Below, in pieces: positions 14,733 through 23,923 of a stretch of DNA of 30,573 bases (the first letter of the stretch is position 1; each line of letters starts with the position of its first letter). The notes under the pieces are model-generated. The model was not told where the DNA came from and did no database searches. It was given only the letters and a program-made list of their open reading frames with translations. A program made the translations under genes and the position numbers. Source of the DNA: CAZTGB01 sp964612965. Lineage in GTDB: Bacteria > Patescibacteriota > Microgenomatia > UBA8517. The stretch covers positions 1-30,573 of the forward strand of contig CAZTGB010000008.1 of assembly GCA_964612965.1 (NCBI GenBank), read 5' to 3'.

Positions 14733-17609
14733 CTAAAGATACATTCCTGTAAATGAAGCTTTATTTTGTGAAACTTCCTTTGGAGTTCCCTTTGCAATTA
14801 TCTCTCCACCTGCGTCTCCCCCCGCAGGTCCCAAATCAATTATGTAATCAGAATTTTTAATTACATCTAAATTATGTTCAATTACAAATACACTGTTTCC
14901 TTTTTCAACAAGAAGTCTTAATACTTTTAGAAGTTTCTCAACATCCGAATAATGAAGTCCAGTTGTTGGCTCATCAAGTATGTAGATAGTTTTTCCTGTG
15001 GCTCTTCTTGATAGTTCCGTAGCAAGCTTTACGCGTTGAGCCTCTCCTCCCGAAAGAGTTGTTGCGGGTTGCCCTAGTTTTATATAACCAAGTCCCACCC
15101 AAGAAAGTGTGTTTAATTTTGTTTGAATTTGAGAATGAGCATGAAAAAATTCCTTTGCATCATCTATTGTCATATCAAGTACCTCTGCAATATTTTTCCC
15201 TCTAAAAGTTACTTCCAGGGTTTGTACGTTATATCGCATTCCTCGACAAACATCGCAAGTTACCCAAAGATCACTCATAAACTGCATCTCAATTTTTATT
15301 TGCCCCTGTCCTTCACAAGCCTCACATCTTCCACCTCGTACATTGAATGAAAACCTTCCTTTTTTAAATCCACCAACCCTGGCATCGCGAGTTGATGCAA
15401 ACACATCTCGTATTGGATCAAATAGTCCTGTGTATGTTGCGGGATTGCTCCTTGGAGTGCGCCCTATGGGTGATTGGTCAATCAAAATCGCCTTATCAAC
15501 ATTCTCAATCCCTTCAATTTTCTTGTATCCTCCAACCTCGCCTCTATAAAGGGGATTTAATTCTCGCTGAAGAGCAGGGTAAAGAGTCTCAACTAAAAGG
15601 GTTGACTTTCCGCTCCCGGAAACCCCAGTAATAGAAACCAACTTTCCAAGAGGAAATTCAACATCAATATCCCTAAGACTGAATTGATTGCAACCGTAAA
15701 TCTTAATTGATTTAGAACCTTCTTTTAAAAGCTTTTGAGAATTTGGGACTTCGATTTTGCGTCTTCCACTCAGGAATTGCCCTGTGATTGATTTTTTATT
15801 CTTAATGATTTGTGAGAGAGTTCCTTCTGCAACAATCGTTCCCCCATGCTCCCCTGCCCCAGGGCCAAAATCAAAGATGTAATCTGATTGATGCATCATC
15901 TCACTGTCATGCTCAACCACAACTACGGAATTTCCTAAATCCCTTAATTCTTTTAAAGTATCAATTAGCTTTTGATCATCTCTTGGATGAAGTCCAATGG
16001 TTGGTTCATCAAGAACGTAAAGTACTCCCGTTAACCCGGATCCAATTTGGCTAGCAAGTCTAATTCTTTGAGCTTCTCCTCCGGAAAGAGACCCAGCTTC
16101 CCTTCCCAAAGTAATGTATTCAAGTCCAACCGAAATCAAAAAGTTAAGTCTTCCCTCAATCTCTTTTAAGATGAGGTTGCTTATCTCTTTCTCACGGNNN
16201 NNNNNNNATTTTGTAATGGAAAATGATGTAGCCTCTGAAATGGAAAGTCCGTCAATAGTAACTGAAAGTGATTCTTTCTTAAGCCTAAGCCCTGCACAAT
16301 CCGGGCAAACCTTTTCCCTTAAATACTTCTTAATTTCGTCCCTGACCCAATCGCTTTGAGATTCTTTGTATCTTCTTTCAATTTCATTAATTATTCCGAT
16401 AAACTTCCAATAAATCGCAGTTAGCTTCCCTTGTTTATTCTCACCCTTCACTTTGTACTCTTTAGCTCCAGTTCCGAAAAGAAGAATTTTCTTTTGCTCT
16501 TCACTCAAGTTTTTGATTGCTGCATGTATATCAATTCCAACTTCTTCACAAACTGTGAGTATTAGTCTTGAATACCAAGTATCATGTTCAAACATAGTAG
16601 AAAATGGAAGTATCCCTCCCTCAAGTATTGAAAGCTCGGGCGAAAGAACTAAATCAGCATCTGCCTTTAAAATCTTCCCAAGTCCTGTACAAGTGGGGCA
16701 AGCACCATGTGGGGAATTAAATGAAAATGTCCTGGGTTCTATTTCAGGTAAACTAATATTGTCAACCGGACAGGCAAAGCGCTCAGAGTATGTGTGATCA
16801 ACAAACCTCTTGGGGCTTTCAGGCATTTCAAAGCCTTGATCAGTTACCTGGGAAAGAAAAACCAATCCTTCTGATAAGTTAAGGGATTGCTGGATGGAAT
16901 CGGCTAATCTACTTTTCAAATTATCAAAGAATATCTGATCTTTTAAGTTGGTAGGACTAAGTGAGAGTTTATCTATTACAGCCTCAATTGTGTGTTTATT
17001 TGTTTTGATTAGAATTAAATCCTCCGAAAGATCGTGAAGTTGACCGTCAACTCTGACTTTTGAATACCCCTTGGCCTTTAAGTTTTCAAAAAGATTGGAA
17101 AACTCTCCTTTTCTGTCAGAAACTACTGGGGAAAGAATTAAAAACCAAGCCTTTTTATTCTTAATTGCAATTTCTTTAACAAGTGCCATCCCCTGATCAA
17201 CTATTTGGTCGAGTGTTTGATGCGATATCTCTCTTCCACAAATAGGACAATGTGGATGCCCTATCCTGGCATAAAGAAGTCTCATATAATCATATACTTC
17301 AGTAACGGTTCCCACAGTACTTCGGGGATTGTGAGAAGTAGTCTTTTGATCAATTGAAATTGCGGGAGACAATCCCTCTATTGCATCAACATCGGGTTTT
17401 TCCATGACCCCCAAGAATTGGCGGGCATATGAAGATAATGATTCTACATATCTTCTTTGTCCTTCAGCATAAATCGTGTCAAAAGCTAAAGAACTCTTTC
17501 CGCTTCCAGAAACGCCAGTAAATACAACTAGTTTGCCCTTAGGAATATCAAGATCAATATTCTTTAAATTATGTTGTCTTGCCCCCCGTATTTTGATGTA
17601 GTTATCCAT
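14733..17609 (-). CDS. uvrA: Excinuclease ABC subunit A (UvrA), interrupted by an assembly gap
   Basis: The damage-recognition ATPase of nucleotide excision repair. Two ABC modules are visible: Walker A GVSGSGKSS (32-40) and a second GVSGSGKSTL, ABC signatures LSGGEAQRIRLA and LSGGEAQRVKLA, and Walker B with YVLDEPTIGLHPRD and YILDEPTTGLHYSD. Zinc-binding cysteine sets occur at CPICGREISH, CPVDN..CPTCTGLG, CPDCAGLR and CEACEGQGQ..CDVCRG. I choose ATG 17609 (protein opens MDNYIKIRGARQHNLKNI) over the in-frame GTG at 17618. Ten N at 16198-16207 fall between the SISEATSFSI and ILKEI segments. Compared with other UvrA proteins about 8 codons are missing there. It lies 46 bases downstream of uvrB with its own extended -10. 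Confidence 0.96.
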   Translation of the reverse strand: MDNYIKIRGARQHNLKNIDLDIPKGKLVVFTGVSGSGKSSLAFDTIYAEGQRRYVESLSSYARQFLGVMEKPDVDAIEGLSPAISIDQKTTSHNPRSTVGTVTEVYDYMRLLYARIGHPHCPICGREISHQTLDQIVDQGMALVKEIAIKNKKAWFLILSPVVSDRKGEFSNLFENLKAKGYSKVRVDGQLHDLSEDLILIKTNKHTIEAVIDKLSLSPTNLKDQIFFDNLKSRLADSIQQSLNLSEGLVFLSQVTDQGFEMPESPKRFVDHTYSERFACPVDNISLPEIEPRTFSFNSPHGACPTCTGLGKILKADADLVLSPELSILEGGILPFSTMFEHDTWYSRLILTVCEEVGIDIHAAIKNLSEEQKKILLFGTGAKEYKVKGENKQGKLTAIYWKFIGIINEIERRYKESQSDWVRDEIKKYLREKVCPDCAGLRLKKESLSVTIDGLSISEATSFSITKXXXXREKEISNLILKEIEGRLNFLISVGLEYITLGREAGSLSGGEAQRIRLASQIGSGLTGVLYVLDEPTIGLHPRDDQKLIDTLKELRDLGNSVVVVEHDSEMMHQSDYIFDFGPGAGEHGGTIVAEGTLSQIIKNKKSITGQFLSGRRKIEVPNSQKLLKEGSKSIKIYGCNQFSLRDIDVEFPLGKLVSITGVSGSGKSTLLVETLYPALQRELNPLYRGEVGGYKKIEGIENVDKAILIDQSPIGRTPRSNPATYTGLFDPIRDVFASTRDARVGGFKKGRFSFNVRGGRCEACEGQGQIKIEMQFMSDLWVTCDVCRGMRYNVQTLEVTFRGKNIAEVLDMTIDDAKEFFHAHSQIQTKLNTLSWVGLGYIKLGQPATTLSGGEAQRVKLATELSRRATGKTIYILDEPTTGLHYSDVEKLLKVLRLLVEKGNSVFVIEHNLDVIKNSDYIIDLGPAGGDAGGEIIAKGTPKEVSQNKASFTGMYL
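16198..16207. other. Scaffold gap (10 N) inside uvrA
   Basis: A run of 10 undetermined bases. The uvrA reading frame is the same on both sides, so the true length is probably 10 plus a multiple of 3. Between SISEATSFSI and ILKEI this protein has about 8 residues fewer than E. coli or B. subtilis UvrA, which suggests the true gap is near 34 bases. The N count is likely a placeholder. Confidence 0.95.
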
Positions 17610-17621
17610 ACAATACACCCG

Positions 17622-17650
17622 CTGGTTCTAAACAGTGGTACGGAATTATA
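17622..17650 (-). promoter_or_regulatory. uvrA promoter with possible operator
   Basis: On the minus strand an extended -10, TGTTATAAT, covers 17645-17653. Just downstream, over the expected start site, is the pseudo-palindrome CTGTTTAGAACCAG (17622-17635; 10 of 14 positions symmetric). With lexA encoded close by, this is a candidate SOS operator, but it is not a match to the E. coli (CTGT-N8-ACAG) or Gram-positive (CGAAC-N4-GTTCG) LexA boxes. Confidence 0.4.
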
Positions 17651-17655
17651 ACACT

Positions 17656-19674
17656 TTAATTTAATTCTTTTATCCTATCCCTAATCTCAGCAGCAAGTTC
17701 AAAGTTCAAATCAGTAGCTGCTATTCTCATTTCAGTTTGAAGGTTTTTAATTAATCTTTTCTTTTCATTTGGCATTAGGGAATCTATATCTATGTGTGGA
17801 AGTGAATCAAATACCGGTTCCTTAGAACCAAACATCCAAGGAGTCCTTGGAGCCTCACTTCTGTCTACTAATTTTTCTCGAATAGGCTTACTAATTGTAG
17901 TTGGAGTTATGTTGTGTTTTTTATTGTATGCAATTTGATATTTCCTTCTTCTTCTAACTTCTGTGAGCGCCCTATCCATGGATCCCGTAATTCTATCCGC
18001 ATACATAATTACCCGTCCTTCAATATGACGTGCCGCCCTCCCCATTGTTTGAATTAGTGTTACATCGCTCCTCAAGAATCCTTCCTTGTCGGCATCAAGT
18101 ATTGCTACAAGCGTAACTTCAGGAAGGTCTAATCCTTCACGAAGTAAATTAATTCCAACTAACACATCATACTTACCGCTTCTAAGATCGTCTAAAATGT
18201 CTGTCCTATCTAAAGTTTTTACGTCAGAGTGAAGATACTGAACTTTGAGTCCCTGTTCTTGAAGGTAAGTTGTTAAATCTTCTGCTGTTTTTTTAGTTAG
18301 CGTTGTAACTAATGTTCTTTGCTTTTTGGAAACTACTTTTTTGATTTCGCCAATCACATCAGCAATTTGATTTTTAACAGGTTTAATTTCAACTATCGGA
18401 TCGGGAATTCCAGTTGGACGAACAAGAAGTTCAGTAACACGTCCCTCACTCATTGATATTTCCCAATCATTAGGTGTAGCCGAAGAGGCTATGAAGTTAG
18501 GAATTTTTCTCATAAATTCCTCAAATTGAAGTGGCCTGTTATCAAGTGCCGATGGAAGTCTAAATCCATAGTCAATTAAAGTTTGCTTCCGGGCACGATC
18601 CCCGTTATACATTCCTCGTATTTGAGGAAATGTCATGTGGCTTTCATCAACCAAAAGCATCCAATCTTTTTTGTATGGTTCATTGAAGTAGTCTAATAAA
18701 CTAAATGGCGCATCACCGGGATTTCTTCCGTCAAAATATCTTGAGTAATTTTCAATTCCTTTAACATAACCCACTTCTTGAATCATTTCCAAATCATAGT
18801 TTACTTTTTGAGCTATTCTATTCGCTTCCAATAGTTTTCCTTCCTCTTTGAACTTTTCTACTTGAGCTCTTGCATCCTCCTTAATTTTCTCAAATACTTT
18901 CTTATATGTTTCAGGATTAGTCATGAAGTGCTTTGCAGGATAAAGGACAAAAGCCCCGGTCTGTCCAATATTTGATTTTGATTTTTCACCTGTTACAGGA
19001 TTAATTAACTCGACATTTTTAATGGAAGTTTCTCCCATTTCAATTCTTACCCCATCATCCATGTAAGCTGGGTAAACATCAATTGTGTCTCCTCGAACTC
19101 TAAATGTACTTCTATTAAATCCAAAGTCGCTCCTTTCATATTGAAGATCAACTATGCGGTCAATTACTTGTTCTCTTTGGATTTTCATTCCCTCTGAAAA
19201 CTCAAAAACAAAACGCCCATATTCTCTGGGAGAACCAATGTTATAAATACAAGAAACAGATGCAACAACTATAGAATCGGGTCGTGTTAACAAGTTGGCG
19301 GTTGCAGCTAAACGAAGTTTATCAATCATTTCATTAATGTCAGAGTCTTTCTCTATATAAGTATCAGTTGAAGGAATATACGCTTCAGGCTGATAGTAAT
19401 CATAATATGAAACAAAGTAGGAAACAGCATTTTCAGGGAATAAATCACGCATCTCCTGATAAAGTTGAGCTGCCAGAGTTTTATTATGAGAAATAATAAG
19501 TGTTGGTCTTTGAATCTTTTCAATAACATTCGCCATTGTAAAAGTCTTTCCACTTCCAGTAACTCCTAACAATGTTTGATATTTATTACCAGCCAAAACT
19601 CCCCTTGAAAGTTTTTCAATTGCGTTCATCTGATCTTCAATTGGTTTGTAGTTTGTATTTAGCTTAAATTTCAT
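17656..19674 (-). CDS. uvrB: Excinuclease ABC subunit B (UvrB)
   Basis: The damage-verifying helicase-like subunit, 672 residues (family about 670). Walker A is GVTGSGKT (37-44). The DNA-gripping beta-hairpin is SYYDYYQPEAYIPSTDTYIEK (about 89-109), the Walker B is LLVDESH (340-346), and the helicase C-terminal motifs VGINLLREGLDLPEVTLV and QTMGRAARH follow. A C-terminal UVR motif (about 644-671) matches the one in UvrC. The gene starts 105 bases from the divergent lexA start, so the two share a regulatory interval. A possible TAATAT -10 lies about 11 bases before the ATG. It is followed by uvrA. Confidence 0.97.
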   Translation of the reverse strand: MKFKLNTNYKPIEDQMNAIEKLSRGVLAGNKYQTLLGVTGSGKTFTMANVIEKIQRPTLIISHNKTLAAQLYQEMRDLFPENAVSYFVSYYDYYQPEAYIPSTDTYIEKDSDINEMIDKLRLAATANLLTRPDSIVVASVSCIYNIGSPREYGRFVFEFSEGMKIQREQVIDRIVDLQYERSDFGFNRSTFRVRGDTIDVYPAYMDDGVRIEMGETSIKNVELINPVTGEKSKSNIGQTGAFVLYPAKHFMTNPETYKKVFEKIKEDARAQVEKFKEEGKLLEANRIAQKVNYDLEMIQEVGYVKGIENYSRYFDGRNPGDAPFSLLDYFNEPYKKDWMLLVDESHMTFPQIRGMYNGDRARKQTLIDYGFRLPSALDNRPLQFEEFMRKIPNFIASSATPNDWEISMSEGRVTELLVRPTGIPDPIVEIKPVKNQIADVIGEIKKVVSKKQRTLVTTLTKKTAEDLTTYLQEQGLKVQYLHSDVKTLDRTDILDDLRSGKYDVLVGINLLREGLDLPEVTLVAILDADKEGFLRSDVTLIQTMGRAARHIEGRVIMYADRITGSMDRALTEVRRRRKYQIAYNKKHNITPTTISKPIREKLVDRSEAPRTPWMFGSKEPVFDSLPHIDIDSLMPNEKKRLIKNLQTEMRIAATDLNFELAAEIRDRIKELN

Positions 19675-19738
19675 GACGTTTAGACATATTAGCTTCGCTG
19701 TTATTTGGTTATTGTTTGGATTTGAGCCATTAAGATAT

Positions 19739-19769
19739 AGTTGACAACTTCGGGTTTGGTTAGTAAATT
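19739..19769 (+). promoter_or_regulatory. lexA promoter with overlapping palindrome
   Basis: TTGACA (19741-19746), a 17-base spacer, and TAAATT (19764-19769). The transcription start would be near 19776, 3 bases before the ATG. The -35 is embedded in the perfect palindrome AGTTG-A-CAACT (19739-19749), which could be a binding site for autoregulation by LexA. No canonical LexA box is seen in the lexA-uvrB interval. Confidence 0.5.
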
Positions 19770-19778
19770 GTATCTATT

Positions 19779-20399
19779 ATGGCAGTTGTTATATACAAGC
19801 GTCAACAGCAAATTTTAGACTTCATAAAGCAACACATCCAATCAACAGGAGGCGCTCCATCCTTAAGACAAATAGCTGATGCAATTGGGGTTAACTCTCT
19901 AGCAACAGTTCATGAACACCTAGCTTCAATGGTAGAAAAGGGTCTTATAACAAAAAGTGGTGGAAAAGTTAGAACTATTGTTCCACAAATTCCAGTTAAC
20001 TTCTCAGCAAATGGTGTTGAAGTACCAATCTTAGGTTTTATCGCAGCCGGAATGCCAATTGAAGCCTATACAGATCCAAACGCAACAATGGCCATTCCTC
20101 AGTCGTTTGCGACAGGAACTAAAAGAACTTATGTGCTTCAAGTCAGAGGTGAAAGCATGATTGAAGATGGAATTATGGATGGGGACTACGTGGTCATAGA
20201 GCAAGTTGAAACCGCAATTGATGGCGAAATTGTTGTAGCCCTACTTGATAACGGTATGGCAACACTTAAAAGATATTTTAAAGAAGCCACAAGAATTAGA
20301 CTTGAACCAGCCAATTCCAAAATGCAACCCTTCTTCGTTAAAAATGTAAAAATACAAGGGAGAGTTGTGGGGCTTATTAGACGCTACGGCAGAAATTAA
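19779..20399 (+). CDS. lexA: LexA repressor
   Basis: The SOS-response repressor and self-cleaving protease, 206 residues. An N-terminal winged HTH (about 5-68: KRQQQILDFIKQHI, APSLRQIADAIGVNSLATVHEHL) is followed by the S24 peptidase domain. The cleavage site is A90-G91 (FIAAGMPIEA), the nucleophile is S126 (RGESMIEDGI), and the general base is K164 (ATLKRY). It diverges from uvrB. The co-location of lexA, uvrA, uvrB and uvrC suggests an SOS-regulated excision-repair block. recA is not in the window. The -10 is 9 bases before the ATG, so the mRNA is almost leaderless. Confidence 0.95.
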   Translation: MAVVIYKRQQQILDFIKQHIQSTGGAPSLRQIADAIGVNSLATVHEHLASMVEKGLITKSGGKVRTIVPQIPVNFSANGVEVPILGFIAAGMPIEAYTDPNATMAIPQSFATGTKRTYVLQVRGESMIEDGIMDGDYVVIEQVETAIDGEIVVALLDNGMATLKRYFKEATRIRLEPANSKMQPFFVKNVKIQGRVVGLIRRYGRN

Positions 20400-20415
20400 T
20401 ATATAATCTTCTTTA

Positions 20416-21048
20416 ATGATCGATATTTTCCTCCATCTTGATAAATATTTAGCAACCGTAATTTCCCAATATGGAGCCCTAACATATATCATTTTATTTC
20501 TTGTCGTATTTATGGAAACAGGATTTGTAATTACCCCCTTCCTACCAGGTGATTCATTACTTTTTGCAGCAGGGGCACTTTCTGCTACATCAAATTTAAA
20601 TATTTGGGGAGTTTATATTCTTTTATTAATAGCTGCGGTTTTGGGAGATACAGTTAATTACTGGATAGGACACTTCATAGGGCCTAAAGTTTTTGAAAAG
20701 GAAAACAAATTTATTAAAAAAGAATATCTAACTAAGGCTCATCATTTCTATGAAAAACACGGAGACAAAGCCATTGTTCTTGCCCGTTTTATCCCAATAG
20801 TTAGAACTTTTGCCCCATTTGTGGCCGGAATTGCCAAAATGACATATGCACACTTTATTGCTTACAATATAATTGGAGGATTTGTCTGGGTAAGCCTATT
20901 TACTTGGAGCGGATATTTCTTTGGTAATCTTCCCATTGTTAAGGCTAACTTCCATTACGTAGTTCTAATCATTATTATGCTTTCCCTAATTCCAATTGTC
21001 TACGAATGGCTAGAGCACTCCAGTAAGAAGGTTGCGTCCCGTCATTGA
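20416..21048 (+). CDS. DedA family membrane protein
   Basis: 210 residues with about five hydrophobic segments. The DedA/VTT signatures are present: FLPGDSLLFAAGAL (about 43-56), GDTVNYWIG (75-83), a HHFYEKHGDKAIVLARFIPIVRTFAPFVAG stretch (about 113-142) holding the conserved R and the RTFAPFVAG motif. DedA proteins include undecaprenyl-phosphate and phospholipid flippases that need the proton motive force. It follows lexA by 16 bases on the same strand, so it may share lexA transcription. Its 3' end overlaps the convergent gpmI gene by 39 bases. Confidence 0.92.
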   Translation: MIDIFLHLDKYLATVISQYGALTYIILFLVVFMETGFVITPFLPGDSLLFAAGALSATSNLNIWGVYILLLIAAVLGDTVNYWIGHFIGPKVFEKENKFIKKEYLTKAHHFYEKHGDKAIVLARFIPIVRTFAPFVAGIAKMTYAHFIAYNIIGGFVWVSLFTWSGYFFGNLPIVKANFHYVVLIIIMLSLIPIVYEWLEHSSKKVASRH

Positions 21049-22677
21049 TGTTGGAACTTGCAAATTAAGTGCGGAAAGGATCGTTGGGGCAACATCTGCC
21101 AAAATTCCAGATGGAAGAGTAATTGATTTTCCCAGCAAATTCTTAGAAACAGCAATAAAAGGAACGGGGTTTGTACTATGCTCGGTTTCAATTTGACCTG
21201 TTTGGGAATCTATCATTTCCTCAGAGTTTCCATGATCAGCAGTAATCAAAAGCAGTCCGTCATAAGCCAATGCCCAACTTGCAAGTTTTCCAATACATTC
21301 GTCAACTACTTCACACGCCTTAGTTGCAGCTCCAATGTTGCCAGTGTGCCCCACCATGTCAACATTCGCAAAATTAAGAAGTACAAATTTATATTCACCA
21401 TCTTCGCGTAACCTAGAAAGTACCGCCTCAGTCAGCTCACGTGCAGACATTTCAGGTTTAAGATCATATGTAGCAATTTTAGGAGAAGGAATTGTCAATC
21501 TTTCTTCGCCGCTAAAGGCAATTTCTAATTGTCCGTTAAAATAAAAGGTTACAAATCTCTCTTTCTCACTTTCAGAAGCTCTCAACTGTTTAAACCCATG
21601 TTCTGAAATAATTCGACCAAGGGGCATTTCAACTATTTGAGGGGGAAAGGCAACGCAAGCACCTGCCTCAACAATGGATTTAGAGTATTCGGTCATTGTT
21701 ACAAAAAATAAATTTTTAAGTTTAGGGCCTCTATCAAAAGGCGACTGAACAATGGCTGGGGTCCCCTGTAAGTGAGTCTTTTTGTATTTAACAGAGTAGG
21801 GGTCATAACCCCAAGAAGCATTGGCTCTTGAAAAGTCCGTCAATAAAAAGGAAAGTGCAAGCTGACGTGGCCTGTCAATTCTAAAATTGAAAAAAATTAC
21901 AGCATCATTATCTTTTATTAAAGCTACCGGATTTCCATCAGGAGATGTAACAATAGATGGCTCTATGAACTCATCAGTTTTACCCTCTGCATATGAAGCA
22001 TCAATTGCCTCCTCCGGTGTCCGAACTTTAGGACACTGACCCTTAACCAGTGCGCAATAAGTCTTTGAAGTTCTATCCCATCTCAAATCGCGATCCATCG
22101 CATAGTATCTTCCGGAAATAGAGGCAATTGCCCCAATCCCTTTTTTTTCTGTAACTTCACGCACACGTGCCATATATATTTTAGCGCTAGTTGGGGGTGA
22201 ATCCCTACCATCTGTAAAAAGATGAAGAAAAAGTCTATTAAAGTTATTTTTCTGAACTAAATCGATAAGAGCAAAGAGGTGCTCTATATTTGAATGGACT
22301 CCGCCAGACCCAATAAGACCCATCAAGTGGAGATCTGAGTTGTTCTGTTTGGCATGAGCAATTGCAGCAAGAAGTTGTTGATTTTGATAAAATGATCCGT
22401 CAGCAATTGAAATATTAATGCGTTCCAAATCCTGATAAACAATTCTTCCGGCCCCCAAATTAAGATGTCCTGTTTCTGTGTTTCCATCCTCACCATGAGG
22501 TAAACCCACACTATCCCCTGAAGCAAGCAGTTCGCAATGTGGATAGCTTGCCCAAAAGCTGTTCATATTAGGAAGTTGTGCGTGTGCAATTGCGTTTCCG
22601 GGGCTGGCAGCTGCAAGCCCCCAACCATCAAGAACTGCAAGAAGCGCAAATTTAGGCGGGTTGGTTTTTAAGTTCAT
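21010..22677 (-). CDS. gpmI: 2,3-bisphosphoglycerate-independent phosphoglycerate mutase with Thr at the phospho-acceptor position
   Basis: Interconverts 2- and 3-phosphoglycerate; alkaline phosphatase superfamily, 555 residues from the ATG at 22677 (a TTG at 22683 is in frame but less likely). Metal-site motifs VLDGWG (about 16-21) and TADHGNSEEM near the C-terminus are intact, as are HLFTDGRDSPPTSA and the SGRYYAMDRDLRWDR motif. The motif holding the catalytic serine in characterised enzymes (GNSEVGHLNIGAGR) reads GNTETGHLNLGAGR here, with Thr at about residue 67; the codon is ACA. Thr is the nucleophile in related phosphopentomutases, so activity is plausible. The start overlaps the eno stop by 26 bases, giving translational coupling. 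Confidence 0.93.
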   Translation of the reverse strand: MNLKTNPPKFALLAVLDGWGLAAASPGNAIAHAQLPNMNSFWASYPHCELLASGDSVGLPHGEDGNTETGHLNLGAGRIVYQDLERINISIADGSFYQNQQLLAAIAHAKQNNSDLHLMGLIGSGGVHSNIEHLFALIDLVQKNNFNRLFLHLFTDGRDSPPTSAKIYMARVREVTEKKGIGAIASISGRYYAMDRDLRWDRTSKTYCALVKGQCPKVRTPEEAIDASYAEGKTDEFIEPSIVTSPDGNPVALIKDNDAVIFFNFRIDRPRQLALSFLLTDFSRANASWGYDPYSVKYKKTHLQGTPAIVQSPFDRGPKLKNLFFVTMTEYSKSIVEAGACVAFPPQIVEMPLGRIISEHGFKQLRASESEKERFVTFYFNGQLEIAFSGEERLTIPSPKIATYDLKPEMSARELTEAVLSRLREDGEYKFVLLNFANVDMVGHTGNIGAATKACEVVDECIGKLASWALAYDGLLLITADHGNSEEMIDSQTGQIETEHSTNPVPFIAVSKNLLGKSITLPSGILADVAPTILSALNLQVPTSMTGRNLLTGVL

Positions 22678-23923
22678 ATTCAATTGTCGAAAGTCTGTTA
22701 TATTTTGCTACACGCTCTCCCCTTGCTGGAGCACCGAATTTTGCATAATCAGCAGAAACCCCAACAGCAAAATCGGCTATGAAGCTATCATTTGTTTCAC
22801 CTGATCTGTGTGATACAACTATTTTCCAAGAAGCCTCTCTCGCCATTTTAATAACCTGGAAAGTTTCAGTAACAGTTCCTATTTGGTTTGGTTTAACAAG
22901 TATGGCATTACAAGATTTTTCGGCTATCCCTTTTTGTAATCTTTTAGGGTTGGTTGCCAAAAGGTCGTCACCAATAATCAAAACTGAATCTGATAACTCA
23001 GCTGAAAGCTTCTTCCAAGAATCCCACGCATCCTCGGAAAAAGGATCTTCAAGCGCTGCTAATTTGTATTGATCAGATAATCCTTTGTAATATTCTAAAA
23101 GATCATAATCGTTTATCGGAGAAGACTTGTCTTTTATTTGATAAAGTCCGTCACGGTAAAAAGAATTTGCGGCAATATCAAGTCCCAAGAATACATCACG
23201 CCCAAGTGAATATCTAGTTTGTCTTATAGATTCAACAAAAACTTCCAAAGCATCTGCATTTGTGAATAAATTTGGGGCATAACCCCCCTCATCTCCCACT
23301 GAATGAATTGCCCCACGTTTCTTCAAATTTTCTCCGATTGTTAAATAAATTTCGCTTCCCATCTCAAGTCCTTCACCATATCCTTTAAAAGTTGCAGGTA
23401 TTACCCAAAACTCCTGAAAATCCAAGTTTCCTGCTCCATGAAGTCCACCATTAATCATATTAAATAGAGGAGTTGGAATTCTAACTTTTTGAGTAATTCC
23501 ACCTTTTTGAGCCAAAGTGTAAATCCAACCATAGAGTGGCATTCGTGCATCCGAGGCGCCTGCTTTACAAGCCGCCTCTGAAACTGAAAGAATAGCATTT
23601 GCACCATATTTGCTTTTATTTTCTGTTCCATCAGTTTCCACAAGTCTTTTATCTATCGCAAATTGCTCTTGTGGATTCATCCCAACGACTACCTGAGACA
23701 AAACAGTATTAACATTCTCCACAGCCTGAAGTACCCCGCGTCCTAAATACCTGGGGTTATCGGCATCCCTGAGTTCTAAGGCTTCATGGCTACCAGTTGA
23801 GGTTCCTCCCGGGACCGATGATACGGTAATTATCCCAGTATCAAGCGCTATTGCAGTTTCCAAAGTTGGAATCCCTCTTGAATCCAAAATCTCATGTGCC
23901 CATACTTTAACAATCTTAGCCAT
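22652..23923 (-). CDS. eno: Enolase
   Basis: Interconverts 2-phosphoglycerate and PEP; 423 residues. I place the start at ATG 23923 (MAKIVKVWAHEILDSRGIPT), because a strong AGGAGG lies 7 bases before it; the frame is open 36 bases further upstream. The family motifs are present: DSRG(I)PTLE, the mobile loop PGGTSTGSHEALELRD (serine ligand kept, usual PSGASTG altered), FQEFWVIP, LGLDIAANSFY, LEDPFSEDAWDSW, GDDLLATN, LVKPNQIGT and SHRSGETND. LVKPNQIGT is closer to archaeal than to E. coli enolase (LIKVNQIGT). The start overlaps the ppsA stop by 8 bases (ATGGCTAA). Confidence 0.95.
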   Translation of the reverse strand: MAKIVKVWAHEILDSRGIPTLETAIALDTGIITVSSVPGGTSTGSHEALELRDADNPRYLGRGVLQAVENVNTVLSQVVVGMNPQEQFAIDKRLVETDGTENKSKYGANAILSVSEAACKAGASDARMPLYGWIYTLAQKGGITQKVRIPTPLFNMINGGLHGAGNLDFQEFWVIPATFKGYGEGLEMGSEIYLTIGENLKKRGAIHSVGDEGGYAPNLFTNADALEVFVESIRQTRYSLGRDVFLGLDIAANSFYRDGLYQIKDKSSPINDYDLLEYYKGLSDQYKLAALEDPFSEDAWDSWKKLSAELSDSVLIIGDDLLATNPKRLQKGIAEKSCNAILVKPNQIGTVTETFQVIKMAREASWKIVVSHRSGETNDSFIADFAVGVSADYAKFGAPARGERVAKYNRLSTIEYELKNQPA

